Of a stretch of DNA of 64,000 bases, positions 21,903 through 33,349 are shown in pieces (positions within the stretch are counted from its first letter, which is position 1; each line of letters starts with the position of its first letter). This DNA is from Babylonia areolata (taxonomy: Eukaryota; Mollusca; Gastropoda; Neogastropoda; Buccinidae), in contig NC_134887.1 of the NCBI RefSeq assembly GCF_041734735.1, forward strand, positions 28,229,748 through 28,293,747. Direction: 5' to 3'. The translations under genes were made by a program, and so were the position numbers. Under the pieces are notes generated by a model, which did not search any database, was not told the origin of the DNA, and saw only the letters and a program-made list of their open reading frames with translations.

Positions 21903-22175
21903 AAAAGGGAGTATTGGCCCAGAGGTAACGCGTCCGCCTTGGAAGCGAGAGGAATCTGAGCGCACTGGTTCGAATCACACGGCAGTCGCCAGTATTTTAA
22001 TAGTGACTCAGCTTTTTCCCACTATCTGGAGACATCCAGAGAAACCAGCCCTTCCAGTTCCTGGCTCGTACTGTTGTAGAGTCCGCTCCACATTGAGCAT
22101 CCACAAAACCACTCCCCAGATTACGCGAAGGATGACCCAGACACTGTCGACCCCCCTGTTCAAGCAACGCCACTA
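21903..22175 (+). mobile_element. tRNA-derived SINE
   Basis: tRNA-like head with an A box near 21914-21930 (cccagaggtaacgcgtccgc) and a B box at 21967-21977 (ctggttcgaat). This head matches that of the antisense SINE at 43044-43457, but the body after 21985 differs (acatccagagaaacc, ctcgtactgttgtagagtcc), so it is a different family sharing a tRNA head. The 3' end is unclear. Confidence 0.7.
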
Positions 22176-23030
22176 GAACAGAATAGGAACTTTACCCTTG
22201 TTAGAAACTGACCCTGGAACTTTTACCCAGAGAGAGAAAATATACCAGTGCTGATTACTACAGATACAGTTCTGAAACTATATAGACTATTTCCTAAGAG
22301 TAGGGAAGGTCATCACAGCCTCTGAATCATCAATGGACATTGTCCACGAATTTATTGGCACAAGGCAGCACTCACCTGTGTAATCATTCCAGATGGGTCT
22401 GCCCCTTGAACATTTTTCAATGCCTGAGGGTGAGGCCGTTTTCTGGTTTGACAATGTTTATTTATTCATTCTTTTTTTCTTTTCGTGTTTTTCTGTGATG
22501 ATAAGAAAGGAGTGCCCTTACATTTGTCCGGTTGTTTATCCCTGGGTTGGAGTGTAGTCAAATTGTGAGCAAAGAATGGTTCCAGCTAAAGGGTTAAACA
22601 GCAAACTACATCACTGAATTCCCCCAGTGCATCAGCATGTTGTTTTTATATGCATGTCATACACTTACCTTGATCGTTATCATACTATTTGTCAGGTAAC
22701 CCAGGGAAGAGGGAGAGGGAAAGTAATGAAAGGTGTTTGAGATGAAGGTTACGATTAAGAGAACAGACAGTGTGGAAGGGGGGCGTGGGGGTGGGGCTGG
22801 AGGAATGAGCAAAGATGGGTCCGTGTGTCAAAATGTCAAAGAAAAGTTTCTGTTATATCTTTTTCGATAATTTATAGGAAAACGAACTTTTACTGATGTG
22901 GATGAAGTGGTGAATGAGACAATCTGCTCCAAGAATGCTAAAAATTCGAAATTATTATTATTTGTTTGTTGTTACTAAAGATCAAAGTCATTTTATTTTT
23001 GAGGGATGGGTGGGTGGTGGGGGTGGGGGT
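22176..23030. other. Non-coding DNA, unassigned
   Basis: No gene or element recognised. Confidence 0.35.
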
Positions 23031-23039
23031 GGTCTTTGC

Positions 23040-23110
23040 TCAGGTAAGTGTTTACACACGTAAGTCTGTGTTTTCTGCTGTCGTTGTTGTTGTTGGTGGT
23101 GGTGGTGTGT

Positions 23111-23147
<37 letters not shown>

Positions 23148-23660
23148 TGTGTGTGTGTGTGCCTGTACTTAACTTGAATTAATTTTCGCTGGAAATATTT
23201 TATCTTGTCAACACCAAATTTGGCTCAAAAATGAAAAAACAAAACAAACAACATCAGTCTTACGACACATTCTGATTCTAATGACAACGCGTTTCTGAGA
23301 ATTAGAAGGGCACAAACATATGAAAAAGCCAAACGTTTCCACAGTCTGGTTTCTGTTCCGTATTTAATTATTTATTTCTGTGTTTTCATTGAATTTTCAC
23401 TTCTTATTCACAAAACATAGCATTTTTATCTGACATACTGGCACTCTGGTTAATGACAGGTTGTTTTTTTTTTTTCATTCTTCGTTCAAATAGGAACTTC
23501 TTCTGCTTAGTATGGAACTTACATTGTTGCATATATCTGCCAGGAGCAGTAAAATTATGTGAAGTAATGGGATATCAATCTGAAGAATGCTAATAATAAA
23601 ATAGGAAAGTTTTGTTTTGTTTTTGGAACGGGTCTCACTTAACCAAAACAGAAGGGGTTA
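23040..23660 (+). repeat. Unclassified dispersed repeat, copy 2, with internal (TG)n
   Basis: Includes a (TG)n at 23104-23161, then 'ttgtcaacaccaaatttggct' near 23207, 'aacttcttctgcttagtatgg' near 23493 and 'gggatatcaatctgaa' near 23569. The first core matches 17150-17345 and the last two match 28555-28640, so these places appear to share one repeat of about 0.6 kb. Confidence 0.55.
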
Positions 23661-23769
23661 AAATATGACTCATGGAAAGGATATTGTGTTTTACACACAG
23701 TTTGAAATTTTATCTACATTTGCCCAAGTGTTTGTTGTTGAAAATGTTGTTGTGTAGACCTTTTGGTTA

Positions 23770-23890
23770 GTATTAGGAGTAGCAGCAGCTGTAGCAGTAG
23801 AAGTAGTAGTAATCGTATGGTGATGATGATGATAATTGATAATAACAGCACAACAACGGTAATAAGTAATCACTAAAACAGTAATCACTG
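23770..23890. repeat. Degenerate triplet-rich tract
   Basis: AGTAGC, GTAGTAG and GATGATGAT runs. Low complexity. Confidence 0.6.
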
Positions 23891-23909
23891 TTGTACTCAC
23901 TATTCACAC

Positions 23910-24642
23910 ATGACTGTGGAACTCAAATGTAACACCGTGGTCAAGTTTGCCGACTATACAACTTTAGAAGGGCTGATTACGAACAGTAATGGGTCAAAAT
24001 ATAGGGAAGAAGTACATGAACTTGTCAGCTGGTGTGGTCAAAACAACTTAGAACTCAACGTATCAAAAACCAAAGAATTAATTTTAGATTTCAGGAAGAC
24101 CAGATCTGACCCCTTACCACTTGTCATTGAAGACAAGCAAGTAGAGATCATCAGCGACTTTAAATTTCTCGGACTGACCATTTCCAACGATTTGAAATGG
24201 GAGAAAAATACGGAAAAATTCTTAAGAAAGCACAGCAGCGCCTGTACTTTCTTCGGCGCCTCAAAAAGTTCGGAATTAAAAAGAAATCATGGTTGATTTC
24301 TACCGAGCAGTCATTGAAAGTGTGCTAAACTTTGCTATTACTGTTTGGTACGGAAACATTTCCAAGGCAGAAGTTGCAGCCCTTAACAGAATCGTAAAAA
24401 GTGCCACCAAGATTATCGGGCCTGATCTACCTTCTCTAGAAGACATATATTATAAGCGGCTACTCAAAAAAGCAAAATCAATTAGCCAAGACGAATCACA
24501 TCCAGCTTTTGGGATTTTCGAGATGCTCCCCTCTGGTCGACGGTACAGAAGCATAAGGACGAAAACCAATCGCTTCGCCAATAGCTTTTTCCCCAAAGCA
24601 GTCAATGCCCTGTCTCTCGAACAAATCCAGTGTGATACATAG
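23910..24642 (+). mobile_element. LINE RT C-terminal fragment
   Basis: VVKFADYTTLEGL at about 23940 is the RT catalytic loop with the second aspartate replaced (FADY instead of FADD). Then come LVSWCGQNNLELNVSKTKEL, FKFLGLTISNDLKW, VDFYRAVIESVLNFAITVWY and FEMLPSGRRYRSIRTKTNRF, ending in TAG. This is the layout of CR1/L2/Rex-type LINE proteins. One frameshift near 24270-24295 separates the two halves. It is truncated on its 5' side and catalytically dead. Confidence 0.85.
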
Positions 24643-24699
24643 CATTGTGCAACCAACAACTATCTACCTGAATATCTAGTCATCAGCCCCATCCACATG

Positions 24700-25860
24700 T
24701 AATATGCAGCTTCTGTTCAAACGTGTGTGTGTGTGTGCAGTGCGTGTATGCGTGAGTATGCACAAGTTTTTATATTGATATGCAGTTGTATGCATCTTAT
24801 TTCTACTGTATCTGTGTTTGTGTATGATTTTCGATTTATGTTCGTATCTTATGTACTATCCCCCTTCCCCCCCTCCCCCCCAATATTCCTTGTGACCCCG
24901 GTACACTTGGTAATAAAGACATATTGTACAGCACATTTCTGTAAGTAAATTCAGACTGAGTGTGATGACAGTCACCCATTCACATGCAGCTACACCTGAA
25001 AATGACTCACCACACTCAACGATACAACACACATAACAAGACGACATATAGTCAAACGATCACGTAAATGACATGCCCCAAGTCATCAAATTCCGGCGTG
25101 TATGTATATGTTTACTTGTGTGTCATGGTATAATTATGTGTGTAAAAAAAACTCTGTGTGTGTGCGTGTGTGTTTGTTTGTTTTGTTGTATTTAGTTTTT
25201 CAGTATACTCTATTATTATTTCATTACAATGATAATCTTGATATATAGTGGTTGCATTTTTTCCTTCAGTTTTTTGTATAAATATTTTAGATGTGTGTAT
25301 GTTTTGTGATATCAAAATGGAAAAAAAACCAACTGAATAAGAACGTTTAAGAAAAAAAAGGAAAAGAAGCGCTCACCAACGTGAGCTGCTGAGATAGAAC
25401 AGCTCCGTTTCCAGCCAACACAGATATATTGGTTCGAGATATGCTCATTACTGATGTTGAGCACCAATAAGATTTGGATCGCCATGAATTGTTAACCACC
25501 CACCTCATCTACCCCACTGCTTCCACAGTCAGCTTGTCCGGTTTTTTGTTGTGCAACAGGAATCATACGTGAACCATGGAGGCTTTGCTTCTTGTTGATA
25601 CCTGTTTTATATAACATATATGATTCTGAGTATGACGTATGCTTATTTATGTGATCAGCTTCTCTCTTATGATCCTCTGGCACAATATTGACGGTATGGT
25701 CAGTGTGAGGTTTATCCAGTGCCTGCGTGCATGAACATTGTTCTACTTGTGTCTAAAATTCTTTTCCAGGTTTCCTCCGTTTCAGGTTCTTCGGGATTGA
25801 TACTGGAACTCTTTCAGACCAGACACGGCCTTGGGTGGTTGGCTGGCCACAGACAACAAC
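24700..25860. other. Non-coding DNA
   Basis: Short TG tracts (24722-24740) and T-rich runs. No gene recognised. Confidence 0.4.
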
Positions 25861-25861
25861 A

Positions 25862-25867
<6 letters not shown>

Positions 25868-25945
<78 letters not shown>
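25868..25945. repeat. (TC)n joined to (TA)n
   Basis: About 20 TC units followed by about 18 TA units. Confidence 0.95.
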
Positions 25946-25947
<2 letters not shown>

Positions 25948-26340
25948 TTTGCTGGTTCGTTATTAGAAGAGTACAGTGTCTGTTTCAGGACGTGACTGCA
26001 AACATTATTTCCCCGAAACCATCACTATCAACGAAACCAGTATCGCCGGTATGTTCAACCACTAACAGACAGAACCCTGGCCAGTTAGTAGAGAAGCACA
26101 CAGCCTGTTTGATCTGTGATGCTACCCCTCCCAGCCACAGCAACAAATGTATTAGGGGTAAACTGTGTAATGTCCTGCATGCACTGAGTCACAGTAATCA
26201 CAGCAAAATACCACGAGAGTCGTTTGGATTTAGTAGTGCGGGGTCACCTCTAGTGCGTGGCTGAGCTACCGCAAAATTGTAGCCTGTCGACTAGCTGTAG
26301 TGGTTTGGGAATGGCTGTGCACGGAAGAGCCGAATGGAGA
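25946..26340. other. Unassigned DNA
   Basis: A frame open to 26264 has no recognisable domain. I see no splice-flanked exon here. Confidence 0.3.
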
Positions 26341-26345
26341 AAGTT

Positions 26346-26391
26346 GTGTGTGTGCGTGTGTGTGTGTGTGTGTGTGCGTGCGTGTGCGAAA
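26346..26391. repeat. (TG)n microsatellite
   Basis: TG run with a few GCGTG variants. Confidence 0.9.
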
Positions 26392-26454
26392 ATGTGCGTG
26401 CATGAAAACGAGTGTATAACGAAGAGATAAAAAGGCAGACTATATTATAATCAT

Positions 26455-26680
26455 TGCTGTCAACATCATCATCAGCATCATCTCGTTATCTTCATAGTTG
26501 TTGGTGTCAACGAAGTCTCCACAATAATTAATACAACCATCCTCTCATTGCTCCCTCTTCGTGGATATCCATGTCGCCCTCATTATCATCATCAGTGTCA
26601 CCACAAATAGATCATTGTGGTTGTTGTCATCATCATCTTTATCGTCGTCGTCATCATAATTGTCGTCGTTCTCCTCATGA
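26455..26680. repeat. Imperfect (CAT/CGT)n tract
   Basis: Repeated catcatcat, tcgtcgtcg and attatcatcatc. It ends about 10 bp before the acceptor of the next exon and may supply its pyrimidine-rich region. Confidence 0.7.
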
Positions 26681-26688
26681 TGTCTGAG

Positions 26689-26923
26689 GTATCCAGGGAC
26701 TCAACTGCATCTTCTGGACATATCGGAGGGAGAGGAGTGGCGATTCTCGTACGACCCATTTGTGTTTCGCCGTGGCAACCAGCTGCGTGACTACTACAGG
26801 GGTGTCCTCCGCTTTGTTCCCGCCTACAACAAAAACTCGCACAAATGTCGGGTGCAGGCTGGTAGCACCCACTGCAAGCTTGTGCTGGCCAAACCCCTGG
26901 ATGCAGAAGTCATCTTTCAGCTG
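26689..26923 (+). CDS. Candidate host exon with cadherin-like motif
   Basis: An open frame of 78 codons with GC-rich third positions, unlike the surrounding DNA, stands between an AG (26687-26688; alternative at 26695-26696) and a strong donor, ctg/gtaaga at 26924. The peptide includes LHLLDISEGEEWRFSYDPF, YYRGVLRFVPAYNKN and CKLVLAKPLDAEVIF. The 'L.LAKPLDAE' string is the strand preceding the middle of a cadherin repeat (classically 'KPLDRE'). The exon ends in phase 0. It may join the exon at 59245-59328, directly or through an undetected exon. The gene assignment is inference, and other extracellular repeat proteins are possible. Confidence 0.45.
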
Positions 26924-27595
26924 GTAAGACTGGAAACTTGTCTGCACTGGAAAAAAAAATCTCAAACTATCAAACCTCTCCTGATCTTCTTTCTCATAAA
27001 CATTCTATGTTAATTGTAGCTCAACGCCATGCTTTGCGTGACACAGTTGTTTTAATGATATTCCTGGCGTCTACACACTCCATAATCTGGCCAGAGAGGG
27101 ACAAGAGTGGACATAGCACAGACAACACTGGTCAGTCAGTATTGACTGAAGATATGCTGCACATGCCTGTCGTATGATTAAGAGCTGTTAGCGGAAATGG
27201 TGGTAACTTCACACATTTCCTATCTCCCTCACATGAACGACTTTCATACAGTACCAAGGGGATAGTGGCTGTTGGGATAACAATTTCTGACTGTATGCAG
27301 TCTTCCCTGATAAGAGTATATTGCTATTTTCTCATCATACAGAAACATCTAAGAATTCTAAAAAAAACGTTTTCTCACTTGCACAAGGGGATCAGTTTAT
27401 GACATGAGCCATAAGTGCAGATTCCACAAGACCAATATTGAACAGACGTAGCAAGAGTGGTTCACCAAATAAATTCTTTAGAATTCGTTTAGTTCGAGAA
27501 AGAGAATCTCAACAATTGAAAGATAAGCATAAGATTGCGTATCATATTCATAACCTCGGAAAATACTTTGTTGACACCAAATCTGGCTAAAAATG
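26924..27595. other. Probable intron, nothing else recognised
   Basis: No element was identified apart from a short match to the dispersed repeat core (gttgacaccaaatctggct) near 27570. Confidence 0.3.
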
Positions 27596-27599
27596 GGAA

Positions 27600-28010
27600 C
27601 ATCAATTAGTTCTTAACATGGCTTAGGAAAATTAAAGAGACAAATCATAAATGGAAAAATATAGCATTAGAGAATTATTATTTTATTGATAATATGGAAA
27701 ATTATGGACCAAAGATATTAAGAATACATAAAACAAAAAATAAATTTTAGATAGAAGTTCTTAATGCATATGATAAATTTTAGTATAAAACTGAAATACA
27801 GAATCCTAGTCAGATGCTTGCTGAACCCCTTTTCTTTAATGATGTGGTGGGAACATCAAAACTGATGTGGTATTTGATTTTTATTATCCTGGTAGCTAAA
27901 TCCTATATTTATAAGTGTATACAGGATAACAGCCTGACTTGAATATATTTAGAATATTACTTACCTATAGATACAAAATAGAAAAGCACACAGCAAGTAT
28001 AAAATTTAGA
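27600..28010 (+). mobile_element. L1/Tx1-like LINE C-terminal fragment
   Basis: LENYYFIDNMENYGPK, then EVLNAYDKF and QNPSQMLAEPLFFNDV, a typical late region of Tx1-type ORF2, then IFIILVAKSYIYKCI near 27875, which is the extreme C-terminus of such proteins. The distance between the last two is short, so an internal piece is lost. Several stops. Confidence 0.6.
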
Positions 28011-28379
28011 CTAAGTGAATTCTCTGCCAACTGGTGTTATTACAAAAACCTGCTCACTGAAAACCCCTGACTCCATTTCCTTTTTCTTTTTGGATACTTT
28101 TATTTAGCAAAAAGAAGCAGTGCCCAACAAATGATATATATTTGCACTATTGTTTCATGATAACTTGGCATGATTAATTAGTTAAAAGAAGAATTCTGTC
28201 TACTAATATTAGAAAACACTCACCATATGTTAACTTGGTAACAATGGGGCAGTTGTAGCTGTATGATGAACTATGTTATTTGACTGTCAAATGTGTGCAG
28301 CTAGTTGGGAATCAGGGTGTCACATTATAAGTGGATTTTTTTATGTATGTTTTTTTTTGTTTTGTTTTTTTCTTGTGTG

Positions 28380-28690
28380 TGTGTGAAAATACCCTTGCTA
28401 ATTATTACCATGCTTGTGCAATATGCAACTTGTCACAGGAAAATTGTCGTGGTGATGATGCTGAAGAGAAAATATAACCTTCATTGCAAGGGGGAAAAAA
28501 AAGAACCGAAAAATGTTTTCAGAGTCACTTTACTGTTACATTTTTATTTCTTTATCAGAACTTCTTCGGATTAGCATGGAAGTTAACTTGGTGAATGCAT
28601 CTGTGATATTGTGCAAAGAGATGGGAAGTCAATCTGAATGTACAGTGTGAATTCTTATTGATAAAACGTGTCTCACTCATCTAAAAACAT
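28380..28690 (+). repeat. Unclassified dispersed repeat, copy 3
   Basis: 'aacttcttcggattagcatgg' near 28557 and 'gggaagtcaatctgaatg' near 28623 match copy 2 at 23493 and 23569. No coding capacity. Confidence 0.5.
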
Positions 28691-28754
28691 TAATTTTAAA
28701 ATATTGTCTCAAGGCATAGAAAGGCTATCGTACACATTTTCTTCTTCCACTCAA

Positions 28755-29405
28755 CGACCAGCATCAGTTTTGTGTTTTGGGAGGTTGCTTTTGGGCGCAA
28801 AGTAGCTGGGCTACCGAGGGATGTTCTGTTAACTGATAGGGGAGATGGGGCACAGTCTGTAATGTCTTCCTTACAGCCGAAGGCAGACTGGAACTGTTTG
28901 TTCAGGACTTGAGCTTGTCCCTTTGGGTCAGTGATAAGCCTTCCTGCATCTTTGAGAGCAGAGACGCCAGAGCTTTCGGTCCTTCTTGCTCTAATAAAGC
29001 TCCAAAATTTCTTTTCGGTGCGGTTTGGCCTGGGGTGTCTGTGGTGAGGTCTTCTATATACCTCCAGTATAGACGGCGCAGGCGTTTCTGGACAATCCGC
29101 TTTAGAGTCTTGAATCGCTTGTGCACTCTTCATCACCAGATTTCTTCCACCGCTTGTGTAGTCGGTCTCTCCTTCGATCAGCTTGATCGCCACACTATCG
29201 ATCCATGGACGGCTTCGTTTACTATTTCTAAATTTGTGTGGGACATGTTCAGTGAGGGCATTTTTCAGACCCTGGCATAACTCTGTCCAGATCTCTTCAG
29301 TGCTGCTGTCTTCGGTGAAAGTGGACACTAGATGGTCATTCAGATGTTGGGCTGCCTCTTTCAAGGGTCCTTTGCTGGCTTCTGTATAGATTGGGATCTA
29401 CACTC
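28755..29405 (-). mobile_element. Antisense LINE fragment (endonuclease-RT linker)
   Basis: On the - strand: LKEAAQHLNDHLVSTF, VPHKFRNSKRSRPWIDSVAI, FKTLKRIVQKRLRRLYWRYI, KKFWSFIRARRTESSGVSAL and DPKGQAQVLNKQFQSAF, in that order from 29365 down to about 28880. This is the region between endonuclease and RT of jockey/CR1-like LINEs ('KxFWSFIKxxR..SSGV..L'). At least two frameshifts are needed to read it through. It stops before the RT core. Confidence 0.8.
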
Positions 29406-29597
29406 GCCCAAGTGGCCTTAAGTTGGAAAATGCTCAAGCGCAGCCACTTTCATTCATCGCATTCATAGTTTGCGTGAACACATTACTGAATTAAAAGAGG
29501 TCGTTATTTGTTTTTCAGAGACTGGTTTCTGCAAAGGCTTTGTCAGTTACTGCATAATGTCTGCGAGCAACGATCGAAATCAGCAGACTGGCATAAC

Positions 29598-29608
29598 AAC
29601 ACACACAC

Positions 29609-29668
<60 letters not shown>

Positions 29669-29675
29669 TCACTCA

Positions 29676-29738
<63 letters not shown>
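29598..29738. repeat. (CA)n microsatellite with a (CACT)n island
   Basis: About 140 bp, almost pure CA with five CACT units in the middle. Confidence 0.97.
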
Positions 29739-29739
<1 letters not shown>

Positions 29740-31290
29740 TTGCAAACACGTTTGGGTTTTCACTCTTACTGCGCCTGGGTCTGTCAACAAAATTTTCCGG
29801 TTCTTCCAGTGTCAAGAAGATAGTGCGATCGCAAAAACAGCCATTTGACTAGAACAGATTTTTTTTCTTCTTATAATTGTGCCAAAGCTATAGTGCTAAG
29901 CGAGGTTTGAGAAGACCTGGCTATTACATCTAGTGATATTACATTGGACATTACATTGATGAGTGACGTAGGAAACACGACAGGATTGCAATACTCGGAT
30001 TTGTAGAATCTTGCGATCGGCAAATTCTTCTTCAAGTAAGTTTTCTTACTTCATTGTGTATATCACACCAGAAAATGTATTTGTTGAAGTTGGAAAGTGG
30101 TGATGAAGACAAGGAACGTTTTAACTGACAGGTTTTACATTGTGAAAATGAAACAGTGAAATGCCTGTTGATGTAGGTTCTTTGGACAGCGACGTTCCGT
30201 TTCCACCACACAATTTATGGCTTACGATCCTGCACTTCGAACTGCTTGGACCTACTTAGAGGAAATTAAAAAAAAAAAAGAACTTTAAGATTCTTTCTTT
30301 ATCCGTAGAGTCCTTAATGCGAAAGCGGAATTACGGGACCAGCAAAATGCCAACCCAAAAAACAAGGACTACAAGGACTCATCCTTGAAGAAGTGATAGG
30401 AGAAATTCTTTTTAGCCCATTAGCAATCACGGATCAAGTACGCCATTGAGCGAGACAAGGACACAATGGTAATATGGTTGACATCGCCCTTACATGTTAG
30501 ACAATCCAAAACGGAAATGAGTGTGGAGCCGCTTCCAGTTCAAGACGCTGATCATCTGTCCGTAGTTTTAGGACTCCAAAAGCCATAAAAAGTGCAGTAT
30601 CGAGCTCAATAATCTATTTAAGTTTAAAAACAGAGAAACGAATATGAGTGGAAAATTAAGTGGAAGTCAGAAATCTGCACTGAGGCTCAAACAAATTATT
30701 CACCCCCAATGGTGGACTGCCAGCACAGAGACAGCCTGGATACAAAAAGGCGTACTGCTGTCAGACTGGCAAAATCGTTGTCCTGGCCAAAACTTCAACA
30801 TAAAAAGAAGCACTTCATGTTCACAAAGAAGAAATTAACATGTGGATAAATCAAACCAAAAATCTAATGCAGAATGGACTCGACAACGACATCATAAAAT
30901 GACGCAATCTGAATAAGTTCTAGCAGACTATAAGGCCCCTTTGTCCCAAAGTTTGCTATCAAGAGCTCTGCGAATGAGAGAAACAAACTATTAAGTATCT
31001 GTCAAACCAGTTTTCATTATGGAAATATACAAGAGGACTGGACACAGCTTCTTTAAACCCATAGCAAACCAAGAAAGGATCGTCAGGAAAGTGGCTATCG
31101 CGTTCGGTCAATGGGTAGAACTGAAGCAGAAGTAAAACACCTAATGGAAGCAAAGAACAGGACATCATCACATATACAGACGCTTTCTCGCAATCTCACG
31201 CTTTCATTCACTTTGAGAGAAAATGTCTTGTTTTGGCTTGGCATTGCATGTCTCCGGTTCCGGAGGCAGGTTGTGACAGTGTATATGTGC
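29740..31290. other. Non-coding DNA, nothing recognised
   Basis: Short frames such as 30644-30838 have no known domain. No element class was identified. Confidence 0.35.
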
Positions 31291-31296
31291 GTGCAA

Positions 31297-31297
31297 G

Positions 31298-31353
<56 letters not shown>
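31297..31353. repeat. (TG)n microsatellite
   Basis: TG run with one TTTG interruption. Confidence 0.95.
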
Positions 31354-31355
<2 letters not shown>

Positions 31356-31510
31356 TCATGTAGGAAAGCAACGACAGAAACGCCCTGAAAGCAAGCTACG
31401 TGCTTTCGTGTGTGGTCTCTTCAAGTGTTTTACAGGTAAGTGTACAATTGCCATACGCATTTTACCTCCACTCACCGCACCCCTATCCTGCTTCTCCCCT
31501 CATACGAACA

Positions 31511-31512
31511 CG

Positions 31513-31558
<46 letters not shown>

Positions 31559-31625
31559 TATGCATACATGCATACATATACATCAACACACATGTATACA
31601 TACATGCATATATACATACATTCGG
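31511..31625. repeat. (CA)n then (CATA)n-like tract
   Basis: CA run at 31511-31554 followed by degenerate cataca/tacata repeats. Confidence 0.9.
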
Positions 31626-31629
31626 GGCA

Positions 31630-31979
31630 AGAAACCTAGTCGGGGTCAAACGCCCACCCCCAAAATATTGGAGATCATGGTACACAGCGAGCCAGTGACA
31701 CTTTACTGTTTCCGCTTGACAGCCGGGAAAACACGCCCCAACACGGAGGCCACTCAGAAGTCATCTTTCTTTTCCACATGCATTTGATTATTTTCACCTT
31801 GATATTTGTAAAAACCATGCTGATGAAATTTCAATGCCATTGTCTGTCTTTCACTCAAAGCAAAATTCGATGATATTGTTCTGTAAAAGGAATGTGTCAG
31901 TTCTTGAATCGTAGCGTTGAAACCGATTTATCTCCTTTGCTTTTTCCTGGAAATTCTATCATCTAAGCGTTTTCAATCT
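31630..31979. other. Unassigned DNA
   Basis: No gene or repeat recognised. Confidence 0.3.
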
Positions 31980-32037
31980 GAGGCAAAACGCCTACAAGGT
32001 GTTGGGGCATGCCGCCAACCAGTAGGCCTTTTGCCCC
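31980..32037. repeat. Imperfect inverted repeat (hairpin)
   Basis: The arm gaggcaaaacgcctac (31980-31995) pairs with gtaggccttttgcccc (32022-32037), with 13 or 14 of 16 positions matching and a 26-nt loop. It may be the palindromic 3' end of a retroelement. Confidence 0.6.
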
Positions 32038-33335
32038 CTGTGACTTGGAAAAGATGGTGAAGTTTCTCTTTGTGCTTCTCTGACCTCTTCAAGGGGAATA
32101 CAATAGCAACAACAGGGTGTTCAATGTTATTTGATATTCAGCTACGCTCTATACATGTGTGCTTATTATTATTATTATTGTTGCTTGAGGTAACCTTGTA
32201 GTTACGCAGTTACGACCTTTACGCAATCCGTTATATAAATTCCTAATCTAATAATTCTATCATCCGATGAGTTTGAGCAGAGCAACTGGATCTTGAAATT
32301 TGAAGGGAATCTGTAATAATAGAGGGGGACATACATTTTTACTCAAGAGTGTGTATCTTGGGTGGACAAAAAAAGAAAAAAAAAAAAAGGCATACGTCTT
32401 TCATTGCGCATCTGTCGCACTCGACACAGAATGGGTTCACCATTGGTTTCCCCACGCGAGCTATGCCGTTTTTGCCCCGAATTACAAAACATATATACGC
32501 AAACTAAAACACAAACATGGACATGTGTGTGTATACACCCATAGCCACAGGTATATCTCCGCCCACTACGGGCATCCACCCACTTCACACACACAAGCAT
32601 GAACACGCACACACAAGAAAGGTCGCACATTATGCACGCACGCACGCATATGCGAACACTTAACAAATTAGAAATGTGCAACATTCCCACAACCGCACCC
32701 CCCCCCGCCCCCCTCACATACACACACACAAAAAAAACAACAACAAAAAACCGATTTACTATATCGGACCAGTTATTCACAGATACCCTGATAATGGAAA
32801 TAAGACTAAAAAAAGCAATGGAATGTTGCTCTAGAAATAAGAAAATGGATGCACAAGCAGAAAATACAGTAAAAGAAGAAATTAAGTGCTTAGGAAGATT
32901 TACAGCAAAAACAAGTGATGAATGATTAGTTTAATTAGATGTTTAATTAGAGAGACATACATACATACATACACGTGTGTGTGTGTGTGTGTAAACTCAT
33001 CTATTTGTATATCTATTTATTTTATACATAGATAGATGATTATATTTCAAGCTTATATACAGTTTAGCACAGTTGCTTAATGAAGCGTCACTGAGTTCGG
33101 ACAAATCCATATACGCTACACTACATCTGCTACACAGGTTCCTGGCCAGCAGCGTAACCCAACGCTCTTAGGCCTTGTCCGAAAATAAGATAATGAAAAT
33201 AGATTAAGATAAATGATTAAGTAAATGTATAAGTAAATGAACACTAACTAACCAACTTTTTGATTCTGATTAACTACTTTGGTTGTTTTAGCTCGGTGAG
33301 AAGTTTCGTTTTTTTTAGATGAAAGGTTAAGCATT
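32038..33335. other. Non-coding DNA with short repeats
   Basis: (ATT)n at 32162-32180, CA-rich stretches near 32580-32730, and (ACAT)n plus (TG)n at 32949-32992. No gene recognised. Confidence 0.4.
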
Positions 33336-33349
33336 TGAGAAGAATGATA

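Noticed and set aside
21905-21985. A true tRNA gene
   Set aside because: A and B boxes are present but the cloverleaf is not maintained and the sequence continues as a SINE body; the same head recurs at 43.4 kb.
29470-29852. Frames rich in Thr-His repeats
   Set aside because: Translation of the (CA)n microsatellite.
30644-30838. Possible small gene in the 29.7-31.3 kb gap
   Set aside because: 64 codons, no signal, no splice sites worth naming and no similarity I can recognise.
31111-31787. Frames of 115-195 codons around the TG and CA tracts
   Set aside because: Mostly Cys-Val or Thr-His translation of microsatellites; no domain.
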